A stretch of 64,000 bases of DNA from Pseudonocardia sp. T1-2H (GCF_038039215.1 NZ_JBBPCL010000001.1:5580001-5644000), one strand, 5' to 3'. Shown: positions 1-9,346, counted from the first letter of the stretch. The notes: generated by a model from the letters alone, not told the origin. Program-made: numbers and translations.

Positions 1-598
1 CGACCCGGGTGCCGAGCTTGCCGACCTCCAGGCGCGGGTCGCAGTGCAGCGCGAAGATCCGCTCCACGCCCTCCATGGCGCCGTCCGCGACCACGTCGAG
101 CGCGCCGCCGGGCTGGATCTCCTCGGCGGGCTGGAACACCAGCCGGACGCGGCCGGGCAGCGACGGCGCCGACGCGAGCGCCAGGCCCGCCCCGAGGACC
201 ATCGCCGTGTGCGCGTCGTGCCCGCAGGCGTGCATGACGTTCGGGGTGCAGGAGGCGAACGGGAGACCCGTCTCCTCCTGCAGCGGAAGCGCGTCGAGGT
301 CCGCGCGCAGCGCCACGCAGCGCTCGCCGTACCCGACGTCGCAGACCAGGCCCGTACCCCCGGGAAGCGTGCGCGGTTCGAGGCCCGCCGCCAGCAGCGT
401 GCGGGCGATCATCGCCGTGGTCCGGTGCTCGGCGCGGCCGAGCTCAGGATCGGCGTGCAGCAGGCGACGCCAGGTGACGAGGTCGTCCCTGCTGCTCGCG
501 AGCCAGGTGTCGAGCCACGCGGGCCCGGTGCCGGCACCGAGATCGGTGACGGGGCCGTCGGGGCCGGAAAGCTCTGGGCGCGCCTGCAGCACGGTCAT
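1..598 (-). CDS. M20 family amidohydrolase, C-terminal part outside window
   Basis: Zinc-dependent amidohydrolase of the M20/AmiB (N-acyl amino acid amidohydrolase) type; about 199 N-terminal residues are visible and the gene runs off the left edge. Reading leftward from ATG 598, the family motifs are clear: LRADLDALPL, then MHACGHDAHTAM with metal ligands Cys125 and His127 and Asp128, and FQPAEE with the catalytic Glu pair. There is no signal peptide. It is divergent from the kinase at 967. In M. tuberculosis amiA1/amiB1 lie beside punA and pmmB, and the same order here supports the call. The substrate is unknown; N-acyl amino acids or small amides are typical for the family. Confidence 0.88.
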   Translation of the reverse strand, partial: MTVLQARPELSGPDGPVTDLGAGTGPAWLDTWLASSRDDLVTWRRLLHADPELGRAEHRTTAMIARTLLAAGLEPRTLPGGTGLVCDVGYGERCVALRADLDALPLQEETGLPFASCTPNVMHACGHDAHTAMVLGAGLALASAPSLPGRVRLVFQPAEEIQPGGALDVVADGAMEGVERIFALHCDPRLEVGKLGTRV

Positions 599-966
599 CG
601 AGCCCCACCGGCCCGGACCACCCCGCTCGGGCTCTTCGCTCTTTCCTGCATGCACCCATGGTGCTCACCCGGACAGCGGTGTACCAACCCGAAACCGGCA
701 CTTCAGGGGGTCGCGCGCCGAGGGGTCGGCGACCTGCTGCGGGCGGGCGGGAAGCCGGTGGCGAACGGTCAGTGCCGAGTGCGACGAACGGACTACGCGG
801 CCGCTCGTCGCCCTGCGAACGGTCCCTCCGGCCGTCACCGACTGTACCCGAGCACTTCCGCTACGCGTCCGTTCGGGGTCGGGCGAGGCGCGGCGGAGCC
901 TCCATCCGGCCGTCTCCCGGGGCCTGGACCGGGGCAGTTGCCGGAGCGTGACGTCCGCCGGGGACA
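599..966. other. Intergenic region between divergent genes
   Basis: This 368-bp divergent promoter region shows no credible gene. It holds three copies of CGAACGG (762-768, 785-791, 816-822) and one inverted copy CCGTTCG (869-875), which could be regulator sites. No clear -35/-10 pair was recognised. Confidence 0.4.
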
Positions 967-2733
967 ATGGCCGCCGTGTCCATCCCGGGTGATGAGGAAC
1001 AGCGCCTCATCGGCGGCCGCTACCGGCTGTCGTCGAAACTGGGTAGCGGCGCGATGGGCACGGTCTGGTCCGGTTACGACGAGGTGCTCCAGCGCCGGGT
1101 CGCGGTCAAGGAGCTGAAGGTGCCGCCGGGCATCCCGCACGGCGAAGCCCTGGCGATGCGCGAGCGGATGCTGCGCGAGGCGCGCGCCCTCGGCGGGCTG
1201 TCCCACCCCAACGTCATCACCGTGTTCGACGTCGTCGACGTCGACGGCCAGCCGATGGTCGTCCTCGAGATGGTCCCGTCGCGGAACCTGGCCATGCTGA
1301 TCACCGATCAGGGGCGGCTCTCGTCCGTCCAGGCGGGGGTCGTCGGCTTCGCCACCGGGGCGGCCCTGCGCGCGGCGCACCGGGCGGGCATCACGCACAG
1401 GGACGTCAAGCCGGGCAACGTCCTCGTCGCCCACGACGGCCGGATCAAGCTCACGGACTTCGGCATCGCGCGCAACGTCGCGGACGCCCCGATGACCACC
1501 GCCGGGCTCGTCCTCGGCTCCCCCGCCTACATCGCGCCCGAGGTCGCCGCGGGCCAACCCGTGACGCCGGCCGCGGACCTGTGGGGCCTGGGCGCGACGC
1601 TGTTCGCCGCGATCGAGGGCCGCCCGCCCTACGACGTGCACGGGGACCCGGTGTCCACGATCACCGAGGTCGTGGACGGCGAGGTGCCGCGGCCCAGCGG
1701 CTCCGGCCCGATCACCGAAGTGATCGCCGCGCTGATGGTCAAGGAGCCGGAGCGCCGGATGCCGCTCGACGAGGTGCGGCGCCGGTTGCGCCCGCTGCTC
1801 GCGGACCCGGACGACCCGCTCTACCCCGGCTCCCCGGACGCGCCCACCGTCGCCGCGATGATCACCCGGCCCGGGGACCAGGTGCCGACGCCGCGGTCCG
1901 CGTCGTCGGGCGCGGTCACCGAGCACCCCGCCGAACGCTCGCAGCGCGCCGGGGTCGCGGGCTCCTCGCGGCTCCCGGCCCCGGGTGGCTCCCGCCCTGC
2001 ACCGCTCGCCGCCTCCCCGGGTCCGCTGCCCGCCGGCCTGGGCGGCGGGACGGCCGAGGCGGGCCGGCGAGCGGCACCGGCCGGGACGCCGTCGGGCACG
2101 GCCGCGCACCCCGTCGCCCTCCGCCCGGCGCGCCGGAGCACGGCACCCCCCGTGCGGATGTCGGGCGGGCTGTCCGCAGTCCTCGCCGTCGCGGGGGCCG
2201 TGCTGGTGATCGCGGGAGCCGTGGGCGGCTACGCCGTCACCCGCACGATCGCCGGGCAGGCCCCGCTCTCCACCGTCTCCGTGACGACCGCGCAGAGCCC
2301 GACGGTCAGGCATTCGGACCGGCTGGGCTTCTCGATGGACGTCCCGGCCGCCTGGGCCGAGTACCGCCTGGACGCCGGGGACGGCACCGGCGAGGTCCGG
2401 TTCGTCAGTCCAGACGGGACCGAGGAGCTCGGCGTCCGCCACGCGAAGGCCGCCTCCGAGATCACGGACGCGTTCACGGCCGAGGGGCTCGGCGTCGACG
2501 CCGTCGCCGGCGGGCAGGCCAGCGGCGTCGCCCCCGCGGCGAACGGGGAGCAGCGCTTCTACCGCACCCGCAACGGGGACCAGCAGCGCGCGAACCTGGT
2601 GCGGATCGTGCCGGACGCCACCGGCGTGTGGGCGATCACCCTGAGCGTCCCGGACGGCCGGGAGATCGGTCGCGCGACGGAGTTGATGGACGCCCTGGCC
2701 GCGCGGTTCGCCGCCACCGGCGGCGGTACGTGA
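967..2733 (+). CDS. Transmembrane Ser/Thr protein kinase (PknB/PknD type)
   Basis: Membrane-anchored Hanks-type kinase of 588 residues. The cytoplasmic kinase domain covers about residues 16-275: glycine loop GSGAMGTV, ATP-binding Lys48 (VAVKEL), catalytic loop HRDVKPGN with Asp146, and metal-binding DFG at Asp164, so it should be active. A Pro/Ala/Ser-rich linker follows, then one transmembrane helix near residues 402-422 and an extracellular domain of about 160 residues with no PASTA repeats that I can see; this is probably the sensor. The start at ATG 967 is plausible; GTG 976 is an alternative. It stands just upstream of punA but is separated from it by 33 bp. Its substrates cannot be inferred. 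Confidence 0.9.
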   Translation: MAAVSIPGDEEQRLIGGRYRLSSKLGSGAMGTVWSGYDEVLQRRVAVKELKVPPGIPHGEALAMRERMLREARALGGLSHPNVITVFDVVDVDGQPMVVLEMVPSRNLAMLITDQGRLSSVQAGVVGFATGAALRAAHRAGITHRDVKPGNVLVAHDGRIKLTDFGIARNVADAPMTTAGLVLGSPAYIAPEVAAGQPVTPAADLWGLGATLFAAIEGRPPYDVHGDPVSTITEVVDGEVPRPSGSGPITEVIAALMVKEPERRMPLDEVRRRLRPLLADPDDPLYPGSPDAPTVAAMITRPGDQVPTPRSASSGAVTEHPAERSQRAGVAGSSRLPAPGGSRPAPLAASPGPLPAGLGGGTAEAGRRAAPAGTPSGTAAHPVALRPARRSTAPPVRMSGGLSAVLAVAGAVLVIAGAVGGYAVTRTIAGQAPLSTVSVTTAQSPTVRHSDRLGFSMDVPAAWAEYRLDAGDGTGEVRFVSPDGTEELGVRHAKAASEITDAFTAEGLGVDAVAGGQASGVAPAANGEQRFYRTRNGDQQRANLVRIVPDATGVWAITLSVPDGREIGRATELMDALAARFAATGGGT

Positions 2734-2766
2734 TCCCGCGGGGCGTGTCCGCCCTAGGGTGATCGC

Positions 2767-3585
2767 ATGACGATCGCGACCGGACCGGGGACGGACCTCT
2801 CGGGTGACGCGGCCACCGAGGCCGCGGGCGCCCTCGCGCGGGGCACGGGGGTCTCCCGGCACGACGTCGCAGTGGTACTGGGCTCGGGCTGGCGGGCCGC
2901 CGCGGACGTGATCGGCATCGCGGACGCCGAGGTGACCATGGCCTCGCTGCCGGGCTTCGTCCGGCCCGCCGTGGAGGGCCACGGCGGCACGATCCGCTCG
3001 GTTCGGATCGGCGAGCGTCGCGTGCTCGTCCTGCTCGGGCGCACCCACCTCTACGAGGGTCACGGCGTCGACTCGGTGGTGCACGGCGTGCGGACCGCGG
3101 CCGCGGCGGGTTGCCGCGCGGTCGTGCTGACCAACGCCGCCGGCGGGATCCGGGAGGGCATGTCCGTCGGGCAGCCGGTGCTGATCGCGGACCATCTCAA
3201 CCTGCTGGCCCGCTCGCCGCTCGTCGGGCCGCGGTTCACCGATCTCACGGACCTCTACTCCCCGCGCCTGCGCGCGCTCGCGCGCGAGGTCGACCCGTTG
3301 CTCGAGGAGGGCGTCTATGCGGGGCTGCCGGGGCCGCACTTCGAGACCCCCGCGGAGATCCGGATGCTGCGCGCCCTGGGCGCGGACCTGGTCGGCATGT
3401 CCACCGTGCTGGAGGCGATCGCGGCGCGCGCCGCGGGCGTCGAGGTGTTCGGGTTGTCCCTGGTCACGAACCTGGCGGCCGGCATGACCGGGCAGCCGCT
3501 GGACCACGAGGAGGTCCTCGCGGCGGGCCGCGAGTCCGCGACGCGGATGGGTGAGCTGCTGCGCGATCTCGTCGCCAAGGTCTGA
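2767..3585 (+). CDS. punA: Purine nucleoside phosphorylase
   Basis: Trimeric-type PNP (272 residues, normal length) that phosphorolyses purine (deoxy)ribonucleosides to base and pentose-1-phosphate in the cytoplasm. Visible motifs are the phosphate loop VVLGSGW (from Val36), TNAAGG (Thr122-Asn123), MSTVLEA (from Met211) and VTN with Asn235, the base-contacting Asn of this class. The stop is immediately followed by the pmmB start at 3587, so the two are probably co-transcribed. This is the entry step for purine nucleosides in the salvage region. The M. tuberculosis counterpart is Rv3307 (deoD/punA), which has the same neighbours. Confidence 0.94.
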   Translation: MTIATGPGTDLSGDAATEAAGALARGTGVSRHDVAVVLGSGWRAAADVIGIADAEVTMASLPGFVRPAVEGHGGTIRSVRIGERRVLVLLGRTHLYEGHGVDSVVHGVRTAAAAGCRAVVLTNAAGGIREGMSVGQPVLIADHLNLLARSPLVGPRFTDLTDLYSPRLRALAREVDPLLEEGVYAGLPGPHFETPAEIRMLRALGADLVGMSTVLEAIAARAAGVEVFGLSLVTNLAAGMTGQPLDHEEVLAAGRESATRMGELLRDLVAKV

Positions 3586-3586
3586 C

Positions 3587-5194
3587 GTGCTCACCCCCGC
3601 CCTCCGCGACGCCGCGTACCGCTGGATCGCCGACGACCCGGACCCCGGCACCCGGGCCGAGCTGCAGGCCCTGCTCGCCGCGGCGCTGGCGGGCGGCGCG
3701 CCGGGCGACGCCGCCGAGCTCGCGGACCGGATGTCCGGGCCGCTGCGGTTCGGGACCGCCGGCCTGCGCGGCCCGGTGCGCGCCGGGCCGTCGGGGATGA
3801 ACGTGGCGGTGGTCAGACGGGCGACGGCCGGTCTCGCGGCCTGGCTGACCGGGCGCGGCGACGGCGGCCGGCCGGTCGTCGTCGGGCGGGACGCGCGGCA
3901 CGGGTCCGAGGCCTTCGCCCGGGCCGCCGCGGAGGTGCTCGCGGGCGCCGGGTTCGCCGTCCACGTCCTCCCCGAACCCCTGCCGACGCCCGTGCTGGCC
4001 TTCGCGGTCCGCCGGATCGGCGCCGTCGCGGGAATCCAGATCACGGCGTCGCACAACCCCCCGGCGGACAACGGGTACAAGGTCTATCTCGCCGACGGCG
4101 CGCAGCTCGCGCCGCCGGTGGACGCCGAGATCGAGGCCGCGATCACCGCCGCGCCCGGCGCGTTCTCGATCCCGACGGCGCCCGTACGGACGGTCGTCGA
4201 CCCGGTCGAGGACTACCTCGCTCGGGTCGCCTCGCTGCCCCGCGGGGGCGCCCGGGGTCTCCGGATCGCGCTGACCCCCCTGCACGGCGTCGGCGGGCGG
4301 GCGGCGGTGCACGCGCTGTCCCGGGCGGGTTTCACCGACGTCCACGTCGTCGGGTCGCAGGCGGTGCCGGACCCGGACTTCCCGACCGTCGCGTTCCCGA
4401 ACCCGGAGGAGCCCGGCGCCACGGACGCGCTGCTGGCGCTGGCCGCCGAGGTGGACGCGGACCTCGCGATCGCGCTGGACCCGGACGCGGACCGCTGCGC
4501 GCTCGGCGTGCCCGGCCCGGACGGCATGTGGCGGATGCTCAGCGGGGACGAGACGGGTGTGCTGCTCGGGGACCACCTGCTGCGCTGCGGCGGGTACACC
4601 GATCCGCTGGTGGCGACGACCGTCGTCTCGTCGTCGATGCTGGGGCGCATTGCGCAGGCGTACGGCGCGCGCTACGCGGAGACCCTCACCGGTTTCAAGT
4701 GGATCGTCCGCGGCGGGCCCGGGCTCGTGTACGGGTACGAGGAGGCGCTGGGCTACTGCGTGGACCCGGATGCCGTGCGGGACAAGGACGGCATCGCGGC
4801 GGCCGTGCTCGCGGCCGATCTCCTGGCCGGGCTCCGGGCTCGCGGGCGGACCCTCCTCGACCGGCTCGACGAGCTCGCGGCCGCCCACGGGGTCCACCTC
4901 ACCGCGGGCGTCTCGCTGCGGATGGAGCCCGCCGCCCGGGACGCCGTCGTCGCCCGCCTCGGCGCGCAGCCGCCGCAGGGCTGGGAGATCGACCGTCCGG
5001 CACCGGACGTCCTGCGGCTGCGGCGCGCGGGCGAGCGGCTGGTGATCCGCCCGTCGGGCACGGAACCGAAGCTGAAGGCCTACCTGGAGGTCGTCGAGCC
5101 GGTCACGGACGGCCTCGACGAAGCCCGGGCCCGCGCCACCGACCGGCTGGCGGCGCTGCGCGCGGAGGTCGGCGACCTGTTGCAGGAGGCGTGA
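3587..5194 (+). CDS. pmmB: Phosphohexomutase family enzyme (PmmB), possible phosphopentomutase
   Basis: Alpha-D-phosphohexomutase superfamily protein, 535 residues from GTG 3587, which follows the punA stop by one base; an in-frame GTG at 3551 would overlap punA and is less likely. The phosphoserine loop is TASHNPP (Ser155), the metal loop is DPDADR (Asp298, Asp300, Asp302) and the phosphate-binding loop is RPSGTEPK (Arg488-Glu493). The family is annotated phosphomannomutase/phosphoglucomutase. Placed between punA and the deoC genes, and with no deoB in the window, it more likely converts (deoxy)ribose-1-phosphate to the 5-phosphate; that role is inferred from context. It overlaps no coding sequence; the next ATG starts 2 bp after its stop codon. 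Confidence 0.9.
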   Translation: MLTPALRDAAYRWIADDPDPGTRAELQALLAAALAGGAPGDAAELADRMSGPLRFGTAGLRGPVRAGPSGMNVAVVRRATAGLAAWLTGRGDGGRPVVVGRDARHGSEAFARAAAEVLAGAGFAVHVLPEPLPTPVLAFAVRRIGAVAGIQITASHNPPADNGYKVYLADGAQLAPPVDAEIEAAITAAPGAFSIPTAPVRTVVDPVEDYLARVASLPRGGARGLRIALTPLHGVGGRAAVHALSRAGFTDVHVVGSQAVPDPDFPTVAFPNPEEPGATDALLALAAEVDADLAIALDPDADRCALGVPGPDGMWRMLSGDETGVLLGDHLLRCGGYTDPLVATTVVSSSMLGRIAQAYGARYAETLTGFKWIVRGGPGLVYGYEEALGYCVDPDAVRDKDGIAAAVLAADLLAGLRARGRTLLDRLDELAAAHGVHLTAGVSLRMEPAARDAVVARLGAQPPQGWEIDRPAPDVLRLRRAGERLVIRPSGTEPKLKAYLEVVEPVTDGLDEARARATDRLAALRAEVGDLLQEA

Positions 5195-5195
5195 G

Positions 5196-5648
5196 ATGTC
5201 CCGGCTGCTGATCGTCCACCACACCCCCTCGCCCGCGACCCAGGAGCTGCTCGACGCCGTGGTCCGCGGGGCCTCCGACCCCGAGATCGTCGGCGTCGAG
5301 GTCGTGCGCCGCGCCGCGCTGGCCGCCACCGCGAGCGACCTGCTGGCCGCGGACGGCGTCGTGCTGGGCACCCCGGCGAACATCGGCTACATGTCCGGTG
5401 CGCTCAAGCACTTCTTCGACCAGGTCTTCTACGTCTGTGCGGACGACACCCGGGGCCTGCCCTACGGCGTCTACGTGCACGGCAACCAGGGCGTCGAGGG
5501 CGCGGTGAAGGCCGTCGCCGCGATCGCGTCCGGCATGGGGTGGAAGGCCGCGGCCGCACCGGTGGAGGTCATGGGGGCGCCGGACAAGGCGGCGTTGGAG
5601 GCGTGCTGGGAGCTCGGCGCGACCGTCGCCGCGGGGCTGTCCGACTAG
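5196..5648 (+). CDS. Flavodoxin-like / NAD(P)H-dependent FMN oxidoreductase family protein
   Basis: A 150-residue cytoplasmic protein with a flavodoxin fold. The N-terminal beta strand LLIVHHTPS is followed by a phosphate-binding turn, and the segment GTPANIGYMSGALKHFFDQ matches the flavin-contacting loop of WrbA/NADPH-dependent FMN reductase relatives. A GGAGG ribosome binding site (5184-5188) lies inside the end of pmmB, so it is translated from the same transcript. Its 3' end overlaps the convergent SGNH hydrolase by a shared CTAG that supplies both stop codons. A redox role is likely; the substrate is unknown. M. tuberculosis does not obviously have it at this locus. Confidence 0.8.
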   Translation: MSRLLIVHHTPSPATQELLDAVVRGASDPEIVGVEVVRRAALAATASDLLAADGVVLGTPANIGYMSGALKHFFDQVFYVCADDTRGLPYGVYVHGNQGVEGAVKAVAAIASGMGWKAAAAPVEVMGAPDKAALEACWELGATVAAGLSD

Positions 5649-6451
5649 GACGACGCCGAGGGGGACGACGCTGAGGGGGACGACGCCGAGGGGGACGACG
5701 CGGCCTTCTCCTGCGCCGGCCGGCCCTCGATCGCCGTCGCCCACATCCGGGCGATCTTCGAGTAGCCGCCCGCGTCGGCGTGCAACGAGTCCGTGAAGTC
5801 GTCGGCGCCCAACAGGTTCGAGTTGTCGACGTACTCGACCGACTCGCCGCGCGCCACGTGGGCCGCGACGACCCCGGGGGTGAGCCGAGCCAGCTCGGCC
5901 CGCGCCGTGGCCCGGTCGGGGAACTTCGCCCACACCCCCGCGACGATCACGTGCGCGTCCGGGGCCGCGGCGGTCACCTTCGCCAGCAGCGCGTCGAGCC
6001 GCCGGGCGACGACCGCCCCGCTCGCCCCGCTGCCGATGTCGTTGGTCCCCATGTGCAGCAGGATCACGTCCGGGTCCGCCGCGCGCACCCAGCCGTCGAC
6101 GACCGGCAGCATCTTCTCGATCGTCCAGCCGGAGTGTCCCTCGTGGTCCCGGTCCCGCAGGCCGGCCGGGCCGCTCCTGCGGGATCCGACGTAGTCGATC
6201 GCGACGCCGTCGCGGTCGAGGTCGGCCAGCAGCGGGCCCCGGTAGCCCGCCGTCGCGGGGCTGCCGACGCCCTCGGTGCTGGACGCGCCGAGCGGCATCA
6301 CCCGCAGGACCGGCAGCGGCGTGTCCGGACCGGTGCCGACGGTCCGCACGCCGGGGACGGCGATCCCGGCGTCCGCGACCGGCACGCCGAGGAGCAGAAG
6401 CGCGGCCAGCACCGTCACGACGAACCGCAGGTGCCTCACCGCAACCCGCAT
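5645..6451 (-). CDS. Secreted SGNH/GDSL-family hydrolase
   Basis: Exported lipase/esterase-type hydrolase, 268 residues from ATG 6451, which has a GGGGG-rich ribosome binding site; GTG 6463 is an in-frame alternative. Residues 1-28 form a signal peptide (VVTVLAALLLLG core, cleavage near ADA). Block I reads LGASST instead of GDS, keeping the nucleophile Ser57; block III is GTND (Asn137); block V is DSLHADAGGY with Asp221 and His224, so the catalytic set is complete. The C-terminus is a short SSPSA repeat encoded by 15-bp DNA repeats. It is divergent from a TetR gene that may control it. Confidence 0.86.
   Translation of the reverse strand: MRVAVRHLRFVVTVLAALLLLGVPVADAGIAVPGVRTVGTGPDTPLPVLRVMPLGASSTEGVGSPATAGYRGPLLADLDRDGVAIDYVGSRRSGPAGLRDRDHEGHSGWTIEKMLPVVDGWVRAADPDVILLHMGTNDIGSGASGAVVARRLDALLAKVTAAAPDAHVIVAGVWAKFPDRATARAELARLTPGVVAAHVARGESVEYVDNSNLLGADDFTDSLHADAGGYSKIARMWATAIEGRPAQEKAASSPSASSPSASSPSASS
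5649..5700. repeat. 15-bp tandem repeat, about 3.3 copies
   Basis: The unit GACGACGCCGAGGGG is repeated with one C-to-T change (GACGACGCTGAGGGG) at the 3' end of the SGNH hydrolase gene on the minus strand. It encodes its SSPSA-type C-terminal repeats. Copy number may vary between strains by slippage. Confidence 0.85.
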
Positions 6452-6566
6452 CCGACCCCCCACGATCCCCGAGCGCGTCCCCCGACAGAGGGACCCGAAC
6501 TGATCTCTGGTCGGAGAGTCGTTCCGTTACACGGCGCGCCGTGCACGTGCGAGATAGCCTCCGAAC

Positions 6567-7151
6567 GTGCCACGGCCCAAGGTCCACGACGACGCGCTGC
6601 GCGCGCGGCTGCGGGATCGCGCCGGCCAGCTCCTGTCCTCCGACGGCGTCGACGGGCTGAGCCTGCGCAAGCTCGCCTCGGACGTCGGGACGTCGACCAC
6701 CGCGGTCTACTCCCTGTTCGGCGGCAAACCCGGTCTGGTGAAGACACTCGTCGACGAGGCGTTCCGCCGGCTCGGTGCCCGCCTCGCCGCCGTCCCGGAC
6801 AGCGGGGATCCCGCGTCGGGCCTCGTCGCCCTGGGGCTGGCCTATCGCGACGCCGCGCTAGACGAGCCCCACCTCTACGACGCGATGTTCGGCAGCGCCG
6901 AGCTCGACGACGAGTCCCGCGGCCTGCGCGACGCCGCGTTCGAACCACTGGTGGCGGCGGTGGAGCGAGCGATGCGCGCGGACGTGCTGCGCGGTGACGC
7001 GAACGCGGCGACGGTCGCGCTCGGTCTCTGGGCCGCCCTGCACGGCCTCGTGTCCCTGCAGCTGCGGGACGCGGTGCCGGCCGGGGGCGGGGACCCGGGC
7101 GAGGGCTTCGCGGCGATGGTCCGGGCCGCTGTGGACGGCTGGCGGTCCTGA
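6567..7151 (+). CDS. TetR family transcriptional regulator
   Basis: DNA-binding repressor type, 194 residues from GTG 6567. The N-terminal helix-turn-helix is clear at about residues 20-60 (DGLSLRKLASDVGTSTTAVYSLFGGKPGLVKTL in outline: helix, turn, recognition helix, then the family-typical tyrosine and KPGL). The C-terminal part resembles the TetR_C domain with WHG-type features (ALHGLVSLQLRD). It is divergent from the secreted SGNH hydrolase, with about 115 bp between the two starts, making that gene the most likely target. The ligand is unknown. Confidence 0.88.
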   Translation: MPRPKVHDDALRARLRDRAGQLLSSDGVDGLSLRKLASDVGTSTTAVYSLFGGKPGLVKTLVDEAFRRLGARLAAVPDSGDPASGLVALGLAYRDAALDEPHLYDAMFGSAELDDESRGLRDAAFEPLVAAVERAMRADVLRGDANAATVALGLWAALHGLVSLQLRDAVPAGGGDPGEGFAAMVRAAVDGWRS

Positions 7152-7186
7152 TCGGGGCCTCGCGCTCTCGACCCCGCGCCTTGCGC

Positions 7187-7249
7187 TCCTGGTCGGAGCC
7201 GGGCCGGTCCTGATCGGAGCCGGGACTCTCCTGACCGGAGCCGAGCGCT
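7187..7249. repeat. Imperfect 21-bp tandem repeat, three copies
   Basis: Three units begin at 7187, 7208 and 7229 with the core TCCTGNNCGGAGCCG. A related TCCTGATCGG at 7146 contains the TetR stop codon. It lies in the gap between the TetR gene and upp, and no function is apparent. Confidence 0.7.
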
Positions 7250-7339
7250 ACAGGGCGGCGGCCGGGGCCGTGCACCTCACGGTGGCCTCCTCGTGGGTGG
7301 GTTCACCGCGACGTCGAGACCGCCGGGGGATTCTCGTCG

Positions 7340-7963
7340 TCAGACCGCGCCGAACTGCCGGTCCCCCGCGTCGCCCAGCCCCGGGACGATGAACGCCGAG
7401 TCGTTGAGCCGCTCGTCGATGCTCGCGGTGACGAGCCGGACGGGCAGCCCGCTCGACCTCAGCGCCTCGACGCCCTCCGGTGCGGCCAGCACGCAGACCG
7501 CGGTCACGTCGTCCGCGCCACGGGCGGTGAGCAGGCCGATCGTGTGCAACATCGAGCCGCCCGTCGCCAGCATCGGGTCCAGCACGAACACCGGCCGCCC
7601 GACGAGGGACTCCGGGAGCGACTCCATGTACGGCGTCGGCCGGTGGGTCTCCTCGTCCCGCGCGACCCCGACGAACCCCATCTGGGACTCGGGGATCAGG
7701 TTCTGCGCGGCGTCGGCCATGCCGAGTCCGGCCCGCAGCACCGGCACCAGGACGGGCGGGCTGGCGAGCCGGTGGCCGGTGGTCCGCGCGACCGGGGTGT
7801 GCAGCGGCGCGGTCGTCACGGGAGCGCCCCGGGTGGCCTCGTAGATGAGCATCAGCGTGAGCTCACGGAGGGCGGCACGGAACGCGGCGTTGTCCGTGCG
7901 CGCGTCGCGCATCGTGGTCAGCCGGGCCTTGGCCAGGGGGTGGTCGACGACCTGGACGTCCAT
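7340..7963 (-). CDS. upp: Uracil phosphoribosyltransferase
   Basis: Salvage enzyme making UMP from uracil and PRPP in the cytoplasm. It has 207 residues, the usual length. The PRPP-binding loop DPMLATGGS spans residues 129-137. The C-terminal region has the uracil-binding segment ([14 protein letters not shown]), which is diagnostic for bacterial Upp. Its start, ATG 7963, faces the dhmA 3' end across a short gap. It uses the uracil released by nucleoside phosphorolysis, and the same gene (Rv3309c) sits next to pmmB in M. tuberculosis. Confidence 0.96.
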   Translation of the reverse strand: MDVQVVDHPLAKARLTTMRDARTDNAAFRAALRELTLMLIYEATRGAPVTTAPLHTPVARTTGHRLASPPVLVPVLRAGLGMADAAQNLIPESQMGFVGVARDEETHRPTPYMESLPESLVGRPVFVLDPMLATGGSMLHTIGLLTARGADDVTAVCVLAAPEGVEALRSSGLPVRLVTASIDERLNDSAFIVPGLGDAGDRQFGAV

Positions 7964-8004
7964 GGGCGGGACCCTATCCGGCGATCACGGCGTCCGGGCC
8001 GGGA

Positions 8005-8916
8005 TCACGACGCGAACTCCACGACGACCGCGGCCAGCGCCGGCCCCGCGTCCTCCTGCAGGAAGTGGCCCGCGTCCCGGATCGTCGGGTGCTCGCGCCC
8101 CGCGGCGCCCGGCATCGTCGTGGCCAGCAGCGGCGCCATCGCCGCGGTGATCGGGTCGCCGTCGCTGAAGGCGCAGAGGAAGGGGATGTCGCGCTTCTCC
8201 AGGACCGCCCACGCGGCCCGGTTCGCCGTCGTCGCCGGGTCGTCCGGACGGGTCGGGACGAGCGTCGGCAGCGCCCGCACCGCGGCGGCGAAGTCCGTGG
8301 ACGGGAACGGGGCGTCGTACGCGGCGCGCACCGCGTCGTCGAGGCGGGTGCGGCAGCCGGACTGCACCAGGCGCCCGACGTCCAGGGCGCCGGCGGCACC
8401 GGCCTTCTCCACCGCGCGCCGGAACCGCCACCAGACCTCCGGCATGTCCGTGTCCCCGGTGGGCAGCCCGGTGTTCGCCGCGACGACCCTCGCGAACCGG
8501 TCCGGGTGCTCCGCGACGAGACGCAGCCCGATCAACCCGCCCCAGTCCTGCCCGACGAGCGTGACGCCGACGAGCCCCAGGACGTCGAAGGCCAGCGCGC
8601 GGACCCACTCGACGTGCCGGGCGTAGGTGTGGTCGGCGAGCTCGGCGGGCTTGTCGGAGCGGCCGAACCCGACCAGGTCCGGCGCGACGGCGCGGAATCC
8701 CGCAGCGGCGAGCACCGGCAGCATCGTCCGGTAGAGGTAGGACCAGCTCGGCTCGCCGTGCAGCAGGAGGACGGGCGGGCCGTCGGACGGCCCCTCCTCC
8801 ACCCACGCCATCCTCAGCATGCCGCCATCCGGGTCCGGCACCTCGGCGTACCGCGGGGTCTGCGGGAAGCCGGGGAGCCCGTCGAACCGTTCGTCCGGGG
8901 TGCGGAGGCAGCGCAT
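8005..8916 (-). CDS. dhmA: Haloalkane dehalogenase (DhmA/HLD-I type)
   Basis: Alpha/beta-hydrolase of 303 residues, the typical length. ATG 8916 was chosen because the N-terminus MRCLRTPDERF matches the conserved start of mycobacterial DhmA; an upstream in-frame start would add over 50 unlikely residues. HGEPSWSYLYR (from His53) forms the oxyanion region, VGQDWGG supplies the nucleophile Asp124 and halide-binding Trp125, SDGDP (Asp252/Asp254) holds the probable acid, and GHFLQED gives His284. The Asp-Trp pair separates it from ordinary esterases. Hydrolysis of haloalkanes to alcohols is predicted; the natural substrate is unknown. Confidence 0.85.
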   Translation of the reverse strand: MRCLRTPDERFDGLPGFPQTPRYAEVPDPDGGMLRMAWVEEGPSDGPPVLLLHGEPSWSYLYRTMLPVLAAAGFRAVAPDLVGFGRSDKPAELADHTYARHVEWVRALAFDVLGLVGVTLVGQDWGGLIGLRLVAEHPDRFARVVAANTGLPTGDTDMPEVWWRFRRAVEKAGAAGALDVGRLVQSGCRTRLDDAVRAAYDAPFPSTDFAAAVRALPTLVPTRPDDPATTANRAAWAVLEKRDIPFLCAFSDGDPITAAMAPLLATTMPGAAGREHPTIRDAGHFLQEDAGPALAAVVVEFAS

Positions 8917-9346
8917 GCGCCGATCCAAGCACCCACGCACTCCGCTTCGGGCGGGCGTCGAGCCGTCCGGCCGCGGATGTGCTCCAGGACACAGAACGTG
9001 ATCGCTTCGGGGTGAGGAGACCACATACAGACCATCGCGGCAGCCGTCGATGCACCATCCGGATGACTTCACCGCGGACCCTCACCGCGCCTCGGTTAGT
9101 GCCTCGGCACGGCTCCGTCACGGCCGAGGAAGCCGGAACGCGCGGTACACGTAAATGATCACTGCGCGTACCGACCGGACGATCACCATAGGGGAATCCG
9201 CCGGTTTCATGCGCCCTGAGTCCCCGATCCCGCACCTTCGGTGATCATCTGAGATATTCACCCTGACCCGAACGGGTGGTAAGACCGAAAGACTGTCACG
9301 CCGGAGGCCCCCGCGACGCTGTACTAGATGACTAGGAGGTGATCCG
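8917..9346. other. Long intergenic / leader region
   Basis: This 430-bp region has lower G+C than its surroundings between 9140 and 9300. No convincing gene is seen; a 30-codon minus ORF ending at 9118 has poor support. Because the downstream gene has an extreme ribosome binding site, this may hold a long leader or a small RNA. No riboswitch class was recognised. Confidence 0.4.
9334..9345 (+). promoter_or_regulatory. Full-length Shine-Dalgarno sequence
   Basis: AGGAGGTGATCC is complementary to 12 consecutive bases at the 3' end of 16S rRNA. It ends one base before the GTG start at 9347, with its GGAGG core 7 bases upstream. Such long perfect matches are uncommon and suggest very strong, possibly controlled, translation. 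Confidence 0.85.

Noticed and set aside
835..4080. 1081-codon minus-strand open frame over the kinase, punA and pmmB
   Set aside because: It lies opposite three strongly supported genes and has no recognisable motifs.
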